A stretch of DNA of 43,159 nt from Thiobacillus sp. (GTDB taxonomy: Bacteria; Pseudomonadota; Gammaproteobacteria; Burkholderiales; Thiobacillaceae). The stretch is from NCBI GenBank assembly GCA_020724415.1, contig DYHB01000008.1, positions 1 through 43,159 of the forward strand, written 5' to 3'. Position numbers and translations under genes: made by a program. Positions 34,800 to 43,159 of this stretch are shown one piece after another (within the stretch, counting starts at the first letter, position 1; each line of letters begins with the position of its first letter). The notes below the pieces were generated by a model that was given only the letters and a program-made list of their open reading frames with translations, searched no databases and was not told the origin of the DNA.

Positions 34800-36542
34800 T
34801 CACCCCTCCCCCAGCACGCGCTGCAGTTCCTGCCTCAGGTGGGCCACGACGATGGGCTTTGCCACGTAGCCGTCCATTCCCGCTGCCAGGCAACGCTCCT
34901 GGTCACCCACCATGGCATTGGCCGTAATGGCGATGATGGGCAGGCGCGGGCCGTTGCCACGGGCTTCCCGGTCGCGTATGGCCCGGGTGGCACCCAGTCC
35001 GTCCAGCCCGGGCATTTCCACATCCATCAGCACGGCGGCATAGGAAACCGCCGCGACCCGCTCCAGGGCTTCCAGGCCATTTTCGGCTGCATCCACCACG
35101 AGGCCCATGCGTTCCAGGATGATCGTGGCCACTTTGCGATTGATGGCGTTGTCGTCCACCACCAGTACGCGCCGCCCCTGCATACCGCTCTGGCCGCCCC
35201 CGGCCATGGCCCCGGCAGGCGTGGCGGCCCCCATCTCGCCGGCAACCTCCGGTGTGGCGGGCGCTTGCCTGAAGGGTACCTGGCACCGGAAGCAGGAACC
35301 CGCGCCGGGCGTGCTTTCCACCTCGATGCCGCCACCCATGGCTTCCAGCAGTTCCTTGGCAATGATCAGGCCCAGGCCGGTGCCGCCGTATTTTCGGGTA
35401 ATGGACTGGTCTGCCTGGCTGTAGGGCTGGAACAGCTGGGCCAGGGCCGCCGCATCCATGCCGATGCCGGTATCCAGGATGCTGAAGTGGAGGCGCCGGG
35501 CTTCCGTCGTCATGCGCAGTTCCACCCGCCCCTGGTGGGTGAACTTGATGGCATTGGAGAGCAGATTGATCAAGACCTGCCGTAACCGGGTGGGGTCACC
35601 CAGGATGCGGCTGGGCAGGTCATCGGCCAGGTGGGTTTGAAAGACCAGCCCCTTTTCCTGGGCCTGCCGGGTCACCATGGTGGTCACGGCTTCGATGAGG
35701 GGTGGCAGGTCGAACGGGATGTTTTCCAGGGTCAGCTTGCCCGACTCGATCTTGGCATGATCCAGAACCGCGTTGATCAGTTCCAGCAGGTGCTCGCCCG
35801 ACCGACCGATCAGTTGAACGCTGTTTCTCTGTCCCGGGGTGAGGGGCTCGTCCTCCAGCAACTGGGCAAAGCCGATGATGGCATTGAGGGGCGTGCGCAG
35901 TTCGTGGCTCATGCGGGACACGAACTCGGACTTGGCCCGGCTGGCAGCCTCGGCCTTTTCCCTGGCCAGGGCGGCCTCGCGCTCCCGCTGGGCCAGCTCG
36001 GCCGCTTGCTGGCCTTCGATCAGGCGTTGCAGGGACTGGGCAAACAGGGGCAGGAAGCGCTGCACCAGTTCCCTGGACTCCGGCTCCAGCAACCGGGGTG
36101 TGCCGGCGCACAGGAGCAGCCAGCGACTTTCGCCGGCCTGGATGCGACCACTGATCAGGGCGGACAGAGCCTCCAGAGGCGCCCCCAGGCCCAGAGCCGC
36201 TTTCAGGGCCTGGGGATCGGCCAGGGCCCGGGTCGGCTTGGCTTCCAGATAGACCAGCAGGTCCGGGTCTGCCAACAGGGCCCGGAACGGTGTTCCGGCC
36301 TGGGACATCAGGACATCGGCGTACCCCCCCTGCCGACACTTCAGGGCCAGGTCGGACACCCCCAGAGCCCGGCCCAGATGGTCCAAAAGGAGGGCCGGGC
36401 CCTGGCGTCCGTCGGTCAGCTCGCCCAGGGCCTGCAAGGCGGCGGCAATGGCATCGCTGTTACGCCGGAGGCGCTCATCCCGGCTGCGCAGGTTCTCCAG
36501 CTCCACCAGCAGGTCCCGCAATTGGGAATCGTTGTGCTCCAT
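34800..36542 (-). CDS. Hybrid histidine kinase with C-terminal receiver
   Basis: This soluble 580-residue kinase has an N-terminal coiled coil and a poorly conserved GAF-like region (about 30-175), a coiled linker (about 175-205), HisKA with H213 in SRMSHELRTPLNAIIGF, HATPase with N330 (LLSNAIKF), DTGIGMD and GGTGLGLIIAKEL, and a receiver with D507 (LMDVEMPGLDG). There are no membrane helices. It lies 88 bp downstream of a FIST sensor gene on the same strand; FIST domains are often paired with kinases, so the FIST protein may supply the input. ATG 36542 was chosen over the in-frame GTG 36575. No separate response regulator is adjacent. Confidence 0.92.
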   Translation of the reverse strand: MEHNDSQLRDLLVELENLRSRDERLRRNSDAIAAALQALGELTDGRQGPALLLDHLGRALGVSDLALKCRQGGYADVLMSQAGTPFRALLADPDLLVYLEAKPTRALADPQALKAALGLGAPLEALSALISGRIQAGESRWLLLCAGTPRLLEPESRELVQRFLPLFAQSLQRLIEGQQAAELAQREREAALAREKAEAASRAKSEFVSRMSHELRTPLNAIIGFAQLLEDEPLTPGQRNSVQLIGRSGEHLLELINAVLDHAKIESGKLTLENIPFDLPPLIEAVTTMVTRQAQEKGLVFQTHLADDLPSRILGDPTRLRQVLINLLSNAIKFTHQGRVELRMTTEARRLHFSILDTGIGMDAAALAQLFQPYSQADQSITRKYGGTGLGLIIAKELLEAMGGGIEVESTPGAGSCFRCQVPFRQAPATPEVAGEMGAATPAGAMAGGGQSGMQGRRVLVVDDNAINRKVATIILERMGLVVDAAENGLEALERVAAVSYAAVLMDVEMPGLDGLGATRAIRDREARGNGPRLPIIAITANAMVGDQERCLAAGMDGYVAKPIVVAHLRQELQRVLGEG

Positions 36543-36630
36543 GGCATCAGTATCCGTGCCGGCATCCGGAGTCACCGGGTGCCGGCCCAGGGCCGCTAGC
36601 GTGACGGCGTATCGTCTTGGGCACGATTGC

Positions 36631-37830
36631 TCACCGGGCGGACATCATCACGGCTGAGATCATCAGGTTGCCGTGCCGGTTCTGACAGGCCAGGGGAGGG
36701 CCCTGTTCGCCAAAGGTGAAGGCGGCGATGAAGGGCACGCCGGGCAGGGCGACGGTCAGGGAATGCCTGATTTCTTCCAGCCGGTCCTTCACGGTGAGCA
36801 TGCAGCCGGCGCAAAACACCAGGATCATGCCGGCCACCTGGGATTCGGCGATCTCGCCCACACGACAAGCCGAATGGGCTACCAGGACCGGGCGCTGCAG
36901 CAGGGTGTCCACCGTTCCGGACATCAGGACCAGTTCTTCCCCTTCCGCCACATCCGTGAACAGCGTGAGGGCACCATCGGCCGCGAGGGTTTCCGGATGG
37001 GAGAGCAGGTACACATCGGCCCCCCCGATGGTCTCCATCTTCCGCCCCAGGGGCCAGAGGGTGGTGTCCATCAACACGTTGAGGGTACCCTCTTCCGGCA
37101 CCTTCACGGCCCCCCCCGTCCAGCCGGCATAGACGCGGGCGGCCGGCTGGCCATCGATCTCCAGTACACGACGGCCCTGGCTGCGGGTGATCCGACCCCG
37201 GTGTTCCGTCGGGGAGTAGCCTGAATGGAAGGCCGAACCCAGTTTGGCCGAGGGGAACATTACCGTCAGCACCAGTCCATTGCCCACGGGTTCGCCCTGG
37301 CCCATGACCCGCCAGTGGCCCTGGATGGCATTATCCGCAGCCGATCCGCCCACGATCGGGGTACTGCCGCCCACCGCATCCTGGATGCCGGCGATCACGG
37401 CCTCCTCGAAGCCCGGCGCACTGGACAGCCAGACCAGCGCAGGGCTTTCGCCCAGGCGATCTGCTTCGAGCAATGCTTGCCGGGCCAAATCGCGGGCAGC
37501 ACTGCGGGGATCGCCCAGAAGTGGGCCCGAGGCGGTCCCATAGTCCCCCTCCGGATCCCTCAAGGCCCACATGCATACGCCGGGCTCCGGCCCGATGTAC
37601 AGGCCGCCATCGGTCATGCTGCCCAGGCAGGAGGTGGCGGCATGAATGCGTACCTCTGGCCAATATTCCCTCAGCACGGCCCCCAGGGCCGCCAGGTCGT
37701 GGCGAGCGTCAGCCTGGATCATGATGTAGTCCGGTTCGGCCATGCCCTGCTTCACCAGATCGTCAGCGCAGCGGCGGGCGGCGCTTCGACTGTCCGGCAG
37801 GGATGCGGCAGCCGTGGCTATGCGGGTCAA
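36631..37830 (-). CDS. FIST-domain sensory protein
   Basis: The 399-residue protein matches the FIST N (about 30-225) and FIST C (about 235-370) domains: an alternating alpha/beta fold with SSAPGFEEAVIAGIQDAVGGSTPIVGGSAAD and a C-terminal GMILVFCAGC...GVPFIAAFTFGEQGP. FIST domains are thought to bind small ligands, possibly amino acids. The start is a TTG at 37830 with AGGAG six bases upstream; no in-frame ATG gives a sensible N-terminus. The gene lies between a monooxygenase-like gene and a hybrid kinase on the same strand, suggesting a joint signalling unit. Confidence 0.85.
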   Translation of the reverse strand: MTRIATAAASLPDSRSAARRCADDLVKQGMAEPDYIMIQADARHDLAALGAVLREYWPEVRIHAATSCLGSMTDGGLYIGPEPGVCMWALRDPEGDYGTASGPLLGDPRSAARDLARQALLEADRLGESPALVWLSSAPGFEEAVIAGIQDAVGGSTPIVGGSAADNAIQGHWRVMGQGEPVGNGLVLTVMFPSAKLGSAFHSGYSPTEHRGRITRSQGRRVLEIDGQPAARVYAGWTGGAVKVPEEGTLNVLMDTTLWPLGRKMETIGGADVYLLSHPETLAADGALTLFTDVAEGEELVLMSGTVDTLLQRPVLVAHSACRVGEIAESQVAGMILVFCAGCMLTVKDRLEEIRHSLTVALPGVPFIAAFTFGEQGPPLACQNRHGNLMISAVMMSAR

Positions 37831-37882
37831 GGCGAACTCCTGGGAAATGCTGCCAGGCTGCCGGGGGCCATGTGCCTGGCCA

Positions 37883-38179
37883 TCATCCTGCGGGATACAG
37901 GCCAAGGCAAGGCTGCCCCTCCCTGGGGCGCGCCATCATGGGAGCCACCCGCTCCCGCCAGGCCAGGTAATGGGGCGTCAGCTTGTGGGCCGCGGCAGAT
38001 TCCGGGCTGTCGTAGGCCTCGTATAGGATGAACTTGTCTGGCACCTGGGCGTCTTGCAGGATGTCGAAGCGGCGATTGCCCGCTTCCTGGATGGAGGCTT
38101 CGTGGTTCAACCGGGTGGCCTCCAGAAAATCCGGCACGTGCTCATGAAGCACCCAGACATGTACCAAGGTAACGTGCAT
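37883..38179 (-). CDS. Antibiotic biosynthesis monooxygenase (ABM)-like protein
   Basis: The 98-residue protein has the ABM/quinol monooxygenase dimeric alpha/beta barrel pattern: MHVTLVHVWVLHEHVPDFLEATRLNHEAS, then RRFDILQDAQVPDKFILYEAYDSPESAAAHKLTPHYLAW. The family oxidises quinols or acts on small electrophiles without cofactor; substrate unknown. It is followed by the FIST gene after 52 bp on the same strand. ATG 38179 has only weak Shine-Dalgarno complementarity (AAGGTAA). Confidence 0.88.
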   Translation of the reverse strand: MHVTLVHVWVLHEHVPDFLEATRLNHEASIQEAGNRRFDILQDAQVPDKFILYEAYDSPESAAAHKLTPHYLAWRERVAPMMARPREGQPCLGLYPAG

Positions 38180-38263
38180 GCTTGAATCGGTGGTGATGGC
38201 AGGCCTGTAGCATGCCTATAAACCTTGGACCCGGCATCCCGTTACCGGGTACCGCCTTGCGGA

Positions 38264-38923
38264 CTAACCCCTCAGGCTGAGGATGGGCCAGCCCTTGGCG
38301 TCGGCATGACGTCTGAGGGTATCGTCCGGGTCCACGGCCACGGGATGGTGCACCCGCTCCAGCAGGGGCAGGTCATTGAGGGAATCGCTGTAGAACCAGC
38401 TTTCCTCCACCCGCGTCCAGTCCTGGCCCTGGTCCGCCAGCCAGGTGTCCAGGCGGCTGACCTTGCCCTCGCGAAAGGCGGGCATGCCCTGGACCCGACC
38501 CGTGAACTCACCCCGGACTTGCTCGGGCTCGGTGGCGATGAGGTGGGGAACCCCCAGGTGGTCGGCAATGGGTCGGGTAACGAAACTGTTGGTGGCGGTG
38601 ATGATCATGCAGGTGTGTTCCCGATGCCGCGCCAGCAGGGCGGCCGTCCCGGGCGCCACCATGGGCAGCACCTTGCTGGCCATGTATTCGGCATGCCAGG
38701 CGTCCAGCTGCCGTCGCTCGTGCCTGGCCAGAGGTTTGAGCTGGAAATCCAGGAACTCATGAATGTCCAGGGTGCCGGCCTTGTACTGGTCATAAAACGC
38801 CTGGTTCCGGGCCTCGTACACCTCCTTGTCGAGCACGCCCTTTTCGATCAGGAACTGGGCCCACTCAAAGTCCGAGTCTCCCGCCAGCAGGGTATTGTCC
38901 AGGTCGAAGAGCGCCAGGCGCAT
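38264..38923 (-). CDS. HAD-IB family phosphatase (SerB-like)
   Basis: The 219-residue protein shows motif I FDLDNTL (nucleophile Asp), TATNSF (motif II) and YSDSLNDLPLL (motif III/IV), with the HAD-IB cap region between, as in phosphoserine phosphatase-like hydrolases of betaproteobacteria. The substrate is not certain; members include histidinol-phosphatase and phosphoserine phosphatase. ATG 38923 begins directly at the fold (MRLALFDLDNT), so it was preferred over 38938. It diverges from the CbiM-like gene. Confidence 0.9.
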   Translation of the reverse strand: MRLALFDLDNTLLAGDSDFEWAQFLIEKGVLDKEVYEARNQAFYDQYKAGTLDIHEFLDFQLKPLARHERRQLDAWHAEYMASKVLPMVAPGTAALLARHREHTCMIITATNSFVTRPIADHLGVPHLIATEPEQVRGEFTGRVQGMPAFREGKVSRLDTWLADQGQDWTRVEESWFYSDSLNDLPLLERVHHPVAVDPDDTLRRHADAKGWPILSLRG

Positions 38924-38982
38924 GGGTCCCCCATTCATTAGCCAATGCTGAAATTGGTCGGAGTATAGCGTAGACTCCGGCC

Positions 38983-39645
38983 ATGAATCTGATCAGCGAT
39001 TTGGTGCCCGGGGCGTGGCTGATTCCCTTGTGGCTGATGACGGGCGGGGTGTTCGTTTACATGCTGCGCCGGGCTCGATGGGACATCTTGGGCCAACGCC
39101 AGAACCTGAATGTCTTCCTGGCGGCCACCGTGGTGGTGCTGGGTCTTTGGCTCATCAAGACCGGAATCAAGCCGGGGCTGAATTTCCACATGCTGGGGGC
39201 CACGGTCCTGACCCTCATGTTCCGGCCCTGGTTTGCCCTCCTGGCCCTGGCCCTGGTGATTACCGGAATCACGGTGCAGAACGGTGAATATCGGGCATTT
39301 CCGGCCAACTTCCTGATCATGGGCCTGGCCCCTGTCCTGGTGAGCTGGGGCATCTATCGGCTGGTGGACAGCCGGTTGCCCAACCACCTGTTCATCTACA
39401 TCTTCCTGAATGCCTTTTTTGCCCCGGCCCTGGCCATCCTGTCGGTGGGGATTCTGTCCACGTCCTTCGTCGCCCTGGCCGGGGCCTATCCGATGGATTA
39501 CCTGATGGAAGACTATCTGCCCTTCTATTTCCTGATGGGCTGGGCCGAAGCCTTTGCCACCGGCATGGCCATTACCCTGATGGTGGTCTACAAGCCGGAG
39601 TGGGTGGCCACTTTCGATGACCACCGCTACCTGATAGGCAAGTAG
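38983..39645 (+). CDS. CbiM-like predicted membrane transporter component
   Basis: The 220-residue protein has six to seven membrane helices and resembles the COG3235/CbiM-type energy-coupling factor permease subunit (GLNFHMLGATVLTLMFRPWFALLALALV, YIFLNAFFAPALAI). The N-terminal MHIPDG metal-binding start of true CbiM is missing, so cobalt or nickel transport is uncertain. No ATPase or T-component gene is nearby. It converges with purC, with only 4 bp between the stops. Confidence 0.75.
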   Translation: MNLISDLVPGAWLIPLWLMTGGVFVYMLRRARWDILGQRQNLNVFLAATVVVLGLWLIKTGIKPGLNFHMLGATVLTLMFRPWFALLALALVITGITVQNGEYRAFPANFLIMGLAPVLVSWGIYRLVDSRLPNHLFIYIFLNAFFAPALAILSVGILSTSFVALAGAYPMDYLMEDYLPFYFLMGWAEAFATGMAITLMVVYKPEWVATFDDHRYLIGK

Positions 39646-39649
39646 TCTG

Positions 39650-40555
39650 TCACGTCGTCAGACGGCGCAGGGCCTCCTCGTACTTGTCCGCCGTGCGGGC
39701 CACCACCTCGGACGGCAGTTCCGGCCCCGGGGGCTGTTTGTTCCAGCCGGATTGCAGCAACCAATCGCGTACATACTGCTTGTCGAAGCTGGGGGGGTTG
39801 CTACCCACCTGGTACTGGTCCACGGGCCAGAAGCGTGATGAATCCGGGGTCAGCACTTCATCGATCAGGGTCAGGTTGCCCCCCTCATCCAGGCCGAACT
39901 CGAACTTCGTATCCGCAATGATGATGCCCTTGGTCAGGGCATAATCGGCCGCCTCCTTGTACAGGGCCAGGGCGGCATCCCGCACCCGGGCCGCTACGGC
40001 CGGACCCAGCAGGCGTTCACATTCCGGGTAATCGATGTTTTCGTCATGGGCGCCGACGGCCGCCTTGGTTGAAGGGGTGAACAGGGGTTCCGGGAGTTTG
40101 TCCGCCAGGCGCAACCCGGGTGGCAATGCAATGCCGCAGACGGTCCCGGTCTTCTGGTAGTCGGACCAGCCGGAACCCACCAGATAGCCCCGCACGATGG
40201 CCTCCACGGGCAGGGCCTTGAGGCGCTTGACCACGATGGCCCGGCCCGCCACCTGGGCGCGCTCGGCCGGCGCCACTACCGACTCCGGGGCATCGCCCGT
40301 CAACTGGTTGGGCAGTATGTGGGCCAGCCTTTTGAACCAGAAATCGGCCACGGCGGTCAGCACCTTGCCCTTGCCCGGGATGGGCGTTGGCATCACCACG
40401 TCGAAGGCGGACAGCCGGTCGGTGGTGATGATGAGCATGCGCCGGTCGTCGATGGCGTAGATATCCCGCACCTTGCCCTTGTGCAGCAAGGGGAGGGAGC
40501 GGATTGTGCTGTCATGCAGCGAGGCGGGGGCTTCAGGCTCGGGTTTGGTGGTCAT
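39650..40555 (-). CDS. purC: Phosphoribosylaminoimidazole-succinocarboxamide synthase
   Basis: SAICAR synthase (301 aa) ligates aspartate to CAIR in purine biosynthesis using ATP. The typical [51 protein letters not shown]-type segment and [12 protein letters not shown] are present, and the length fits the longer bacterial/yeast type. It is preceded on the same strand by the chemoreceptor gene (30 bp) and then by fba. In many betaproteobacteria fba and purC are neighbours, which points to insertion of the receptor gene. Confidence 0.97.
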   Translation of the reverse strand: MTTKPEPEAPASLHDSTIRSLPLLHKGKVRDIYAIDDRRMLIITTDRLSAFDVVMPTPIPGKGKVLTAVADFWFKRLAHILPNQLTGDAPESVVAPAERAQVAGRAIVVKRLKALPVEAIVRGYLVGSGWSDYQKTGTVCGIALPPGLRLADKLPEPLFTPSTKAAVGAHDENIDYPECERLLGPAVAARVRDAALALYKEAADYALTKGIIIADTKFEFGLDEGGNLTLIDEVLTPDSSRFWPVDQYQVGSNPPSFDKQYVRDWLLQSGWNKQPPGPELPSEVVARTADKYEEALRRLTT

Positions 40556-40585
40556 CGTGTCTTCATCCTTCGGGAGATGGCAAGC

Positions 40586-42229
40586 CTACGCGGCCTTGTA
40601 GCCCACGCGCAAGCCACCCCAGTGGCGACCTCGTACATGAATGGGTACGGACAGGTCATGCATGATTTCACCGGTATCGCGCTTGTAGGTCTGGAGCAGG
40701 GCCTTCCGGGTATGGTTGCCACATCGTGCGCCGGTACGATCATCGAAGATGCGCTTGGTGCGATTGCCGGCCAGATCGTCGTCACGTCGCCCGGTCAGCG
40801 GCCGGGTGAAGCGTTTGTTGTGGGTGGGCACATAACCCTGGCGGTCTGTGCAGATGGCGTATACCACATCGGGGTGGTCCTCCAGGAAGGGCTCTTGCAC
40901 CTTGGGCAGAAGGCGATCCATGAAGGCATCGGATTGGGTGGTGTATTTCTGGGGGTAGGTGTCGGGTATGGGCCGATACTGGCTATCGAACAACGCATCC
41001 AGTGTGATTTCGCTCTGGTCCAGGGCATTTTCGAGGCCGGCCTGTATGGCATCGGCTGCGGCCCGGGCGGCCTTGAACAGCCGGCTGTGGGGTGTCTCCA
41101 CATCCAGGTCCAACAGGGACTCCTGGAGCCCTTCGCCCAATTCCGACAGGGACATGGCCTGGCTGGAAATTTGGCTCATCTGGCTGTCGAACTCGCCCAA
41201 CTGACCCCGCATGGCCGCGATGGCACGGGCGATATGCTCCACTTCATCCGAATTGTGCCTGGCCGCCTGGGTGACCTGGGATATCTGCTGCTCCACCTTT
41301 TCGGAGTTTCCCAGGATGCCGTCCAGCTGGCCTCCAACCTGGCTCACTTGTTCGACCCCATGGGCCACTTCATCCAGGAGGGATTTCATGGTCGTCACGG
41401 CTTCATCGGTGGCGGAGCGTATTTCATTCACCGTCTGACCGATCTCGTTGGTGGAATTGGCAGTGCGTTCGGCCAGCTTGCGCACTTCGTCCGCCACCAC
41501 GGCAAAACCCCGGCCCTGCTCTCCCGCCCGGGCCGCCTCAATGGCGGCGTTGAGCGCCAGCAGGTTGGTCTGTTCGGCGATATTGCTGATGACTTCCGTA
41601 ACATGCTGGATCTGAGTGGATTTTTCCTGCAACAGGGCGATCAGGGCCGCCGAGTCGGCCGCCCGGGTACTGATGCGGCGCATTTCCTCTATGGCGAACT
41701 GGAGGGATTGCTGGCCGGTCAGACTTTCCTGGCGCGCCTGCTGGGCAGATTCGGTAGCGGCTTCCACATTGCCGGCGATACCCTGCATGGTGCTGGCGAT
41801 GTTGTCCGATGCCTCGGCAACTTCATGGGCTTCCGCCACCAGGGTTTCCACGTGGCGCTTGAGCTGATCCACCTTGTAGGATGTCTCCGCCAAGGCAACG
41901 GAATTGGTGGCGATGGTGCCCGCGACCGAGTTCGCGATGCCGACGAAGGTGGTCTGCCGGAACTCCTGGCATTTCAGCAGGGGGGCCAGCCAAGTGTCGC
42001 CTTGAATGTCCGTGACCCCACCCTGATCCATGGCTGCCAAGGCCCGGGTCAGGGGACTGCGGTAGGTCCTGTGGGCCCATGCCAGGATGATGATCGCGGT
42101 CAAGGCCGACGCGGCCAGGGCCACCCACCAGGCCGGACCCGCATCAGGCGCGGCCAGCAACCAGGCCAAGCCCAGGCTGCCCGCCAGGGCCATGGGAACA
42201 ATCGCCACCAGGGGACGTAAATCTGTCAT
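40586..42229 (-). CDS. Methyl-accepting chemotaxis protein with C-terminal Cache-like domain
   Basis: The 547-residue receptor has two adjacent N-terminal membrane helices (about 8-27 and 33-50) with almost no periplasmic loop. A cytoplasmic signalling domain (about 100-390) follows with the conserved hairpin [45 protein letters not shown]. The last 120 residues (about 425-547; [18 protein letters not shown]...[21 protein letters not shown]) look like a small Cache/PAS-like sensor located after the signalling domain. Sensing is therefore probably cytoplasmic. ATG 42229 follows AAGGA by 7 bp. Confidence 0.92.
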   Translation of the reverse strand: MTDLRPLVAIVPMALAGSLGLAWLLAAPDAGPAWWVALAASALTAIIILAWAHRTYRSPLTRALAAMDQGGVTDIQGDTWLAPLLKCQEFRQTTFVGIANSVAGTIATNSVALAETSYKVDQLKRHVETLVAEAHEVAEASDNIASTMQGIAGNVEAATESAQQARQESLTGQQSLQFAIEEMRRISTRAADSAALIALLQEKSTQIQHVTEVISNIAEQTNLLALNAAIEAARAGEQGRGFAVVADEVRKLAERTANSTNEIGQTVNEIRSATDEAVTTMKSLLDEVAHGVEQVSQVGGQLDGILGNSEKVEQQISQVTQAARHNSDEVEHIARAIAAMRGQLGEFDSQMSQISSQAMSLSELGEGLQESLLDLDVETPHSRLFKAARAAADAIQAGLENALDQSEITLDALFDSQYRPIPDTYPQKYTTQSDAFMDRLLPKVQEPFLEDHPDVVYAICTDRQGYVPTHNKRFTRPLTGRRDDDLAGNRTKRIFDDRTGARCGNHTRKALLQTYKRDTGEIMHDLSVPIHVRGRHWGGLRVGYKAA

Positions 42230-42440
42230 GGTTCTATCCTTTCTTGTCATCGGATGCGATCCGGAGCTGTTGCGTCCGATTAAAGAGCCAATGGCATGGG
42301 CCACACCGGGTCGAGGGACGGTCGTGGGAGGCCCAGGCCGGCCACAGGTCAGGCGTGCTTCCAACCCAGGAAACCTAAGGAATGCAGGGCGACACCATGG
42401 TGCCTTGTGCCCAGGACCCCATGTCTGAACGGCAGGGCAG

Positions 42441-42469
42441 AAAAAAATCGGCGTCTGACGACGCCGATT
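42441..42469 (-). terminator. Rho-independent terminator of fba
   Basis: AATCGGCGTC (42446-42455) and GACGCCGATT (42460-42469) form a 10-bp stem with a TGAC loop. On the minus strand it is followed by a run of T (A-run at 42441-42447 on the plus strand). It sits about 40 bp after the fba stop. Confidence 0.93.
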
Positions 42470-42506
42470 CAAGCACTACACCTCAGCCGTTCCGAGGCTT
42501 TGGAGA

Positions 42507-43159
42507 TCAGTTGACCCTGGGGTCCAGCTCACCCTTGTCATAGCGCTTCTGCATGTCTTCCAGGCTGTAGACCTTGGTGATCTTGCTGGCCTGGCCTGCG
42601 GCACCAAAGGCTTCATAGCGGGCGGCACAGATGTCGCTCATGGCCTTGGTGGCTTCCTTGAGGAACTTGCGCGGGTCGAAGTTGGACTTGTTCTCGGCCA
42701 GGTGCTTGCGGATGGAGCCGGTGGAGGCCATGCGCAGGTCGGTGTCGATGTTGACCTTGCGCACGCCGTTCTTGATGCCTTCCACGATCTCGGACACCGG
42801 CACGCCATAGGTCTGGCCCATGTCGCCGCCGTAGCTGTTGATGATGGCGAGCCAGTCTTCGGGCACCGAAGAGGAACCGTGCATGACCAGGTGCACGCTG
42901 GGGATGCGCTCGTGGATTTCCTTGACCCGGTCGATACGCAGGACCTTGCCGGTGGGCTTCTGGGTGAACTTGTAGGCGCCGTGGGAGGTGCCGATGGCGA
43001 TGGCCAGGGCGTCCACGTGCGTCTTCTTGACGAAGTCAGCGGCCTCGTTGGGGTCCGTCAGCAGCTGGCTGTGGTCCAGGGCGCCCTCGGCACCGTGGCC
43101 GTCTTCCTCGCCGGCCATGCCGGTTTCCAGGGAACCCAGGCAACCCAGTTCGCCTTCCA
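42507..43159 (-). CDS. fba: Class II fructose-bisphosphate aldolase, 5' end outside window
   Basis: Only the C-terminal 217 residues or so are in the window; the gene runs off the right edge. [37 protein letters not shown] and [11 protein letters not shown] are hallmark class II aldolase segments, with metal-ligand and phosphate-binding residues (H in GTSHG and VMHGSSS). The DLDPRVN-type short end is like the CbbA/Fba of betaproteobacteria. The enzyme interconverts fructose-1,6-bisphosphate with DHAP and glyceraldehyde-3-phosphate. Its terminator is at 42441-42469. Confidence 0.97.
   Translation of the reverse strand, partial: EGELGCLGSLETGMAGEEDGHGAEGALDHSQLLTDPNEAADFVKKTHVDALAIAIGTSHGAYKFTQKPTGKVLRIDRVKEIHERIPSVHLVMHGSSSVPEDWLAIINSYGGDMGQTYGVPVSEIVEGIKNGVRKVNIDTDLRMASTGSIRKHLAENKSNFDPRKFLKEATKAMSDICAARYEAFGAAGQASKITKVYSLEDMQKRYDKGELDPRVN

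Overview
The window reads as a piece of a high-G+C diazotrophic betaproteobacterial chromosome (a Rhodocyclales or Nitrosomonadales type is my best guess). The reasons are the dense GC-rich coding, a NifL/NifA pair with a cysteine-free NifA linker, an Azotobacter/Azoarcus-like set of nif accessory genes, a complete rnfABCDGEH operon, and fba and purC housekeeping genes at the right end. The structural genes nifHDK/ENX are absent and probably lie to the left, because the first operon enters the window already running.

Layout. 1-3222: a 24-copy heptamer array, then a 2Fe-2S Shethna-type ferredoxin, two unassigned proteins, a NifZ-like protein and a two-domain SagB/ThcOx-type nitroreductase in one tight run. 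3223-4789: an AT-richer island with one secreted DUF1566/IPTL-CTERM protein. 4790-7480: nifF flavodoxin, leftward with its own -24/-12 promoter, divergent from an orphan Cache-PAS-PAS membrane sensor. 7528-10291: NifA upstream site, sigma-54 promoter, then iscA(nif)-nifU-nifS. 10336-18038: a block without nif genes (NYN/LOTUS protein, secreted M23 peptidase with 55-residue cysteine repeats, SLC13 permease, DbpA helicase, EamA permease) that separates nifS from nifV. 18205-23209: nifV with its own sigma-54 promoter, a 63-aa ORF, cysE, a 171-aa unknown, nifW, nifZ, nifM and an Rrf2 regulator. 23415-29145 (minus): rnfABCDGEH followed by an HNH protein. 29146-29436: a divergent control region with a 48-bp palindrome that carries a perfect NifA site. 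29437-33284: nifL, nifA, a small four-cysteine protein and a HIT protein. 33328-38179 (minus): monooxygenase-like protein, FIST sensor, hybrid histidine kinase, SRAP and methyltransferase. 38264-43159: HAD phosphatase, CbiM-like membrane protein, purC, a chemoreceptor and a partial fba.

How they work together. NifA, held in check by NifL, would act with sigma-54 at the -24/-12 promoters seen before nifF, iscA-nifUS, nifV, rnfA and nifL. IscA, NifU and NifS build Fe-S clusters. NifV supplies homocitrate and CysE supplies the cysteine precursor. NifW, NifZ and NifM mature the MoFe and Fe proteins. Rnf and NifF deliver low-potential electrons. The least explained parts are the unassigned proteins next to the ferredoxin, the 63-aa and 171-aa proteins in the nifV operon, the small protein coupled to nifA, and the output-less sensor facing nifF. 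All functional statements rest on reading the sequence and on family knowledge; no database search was run.
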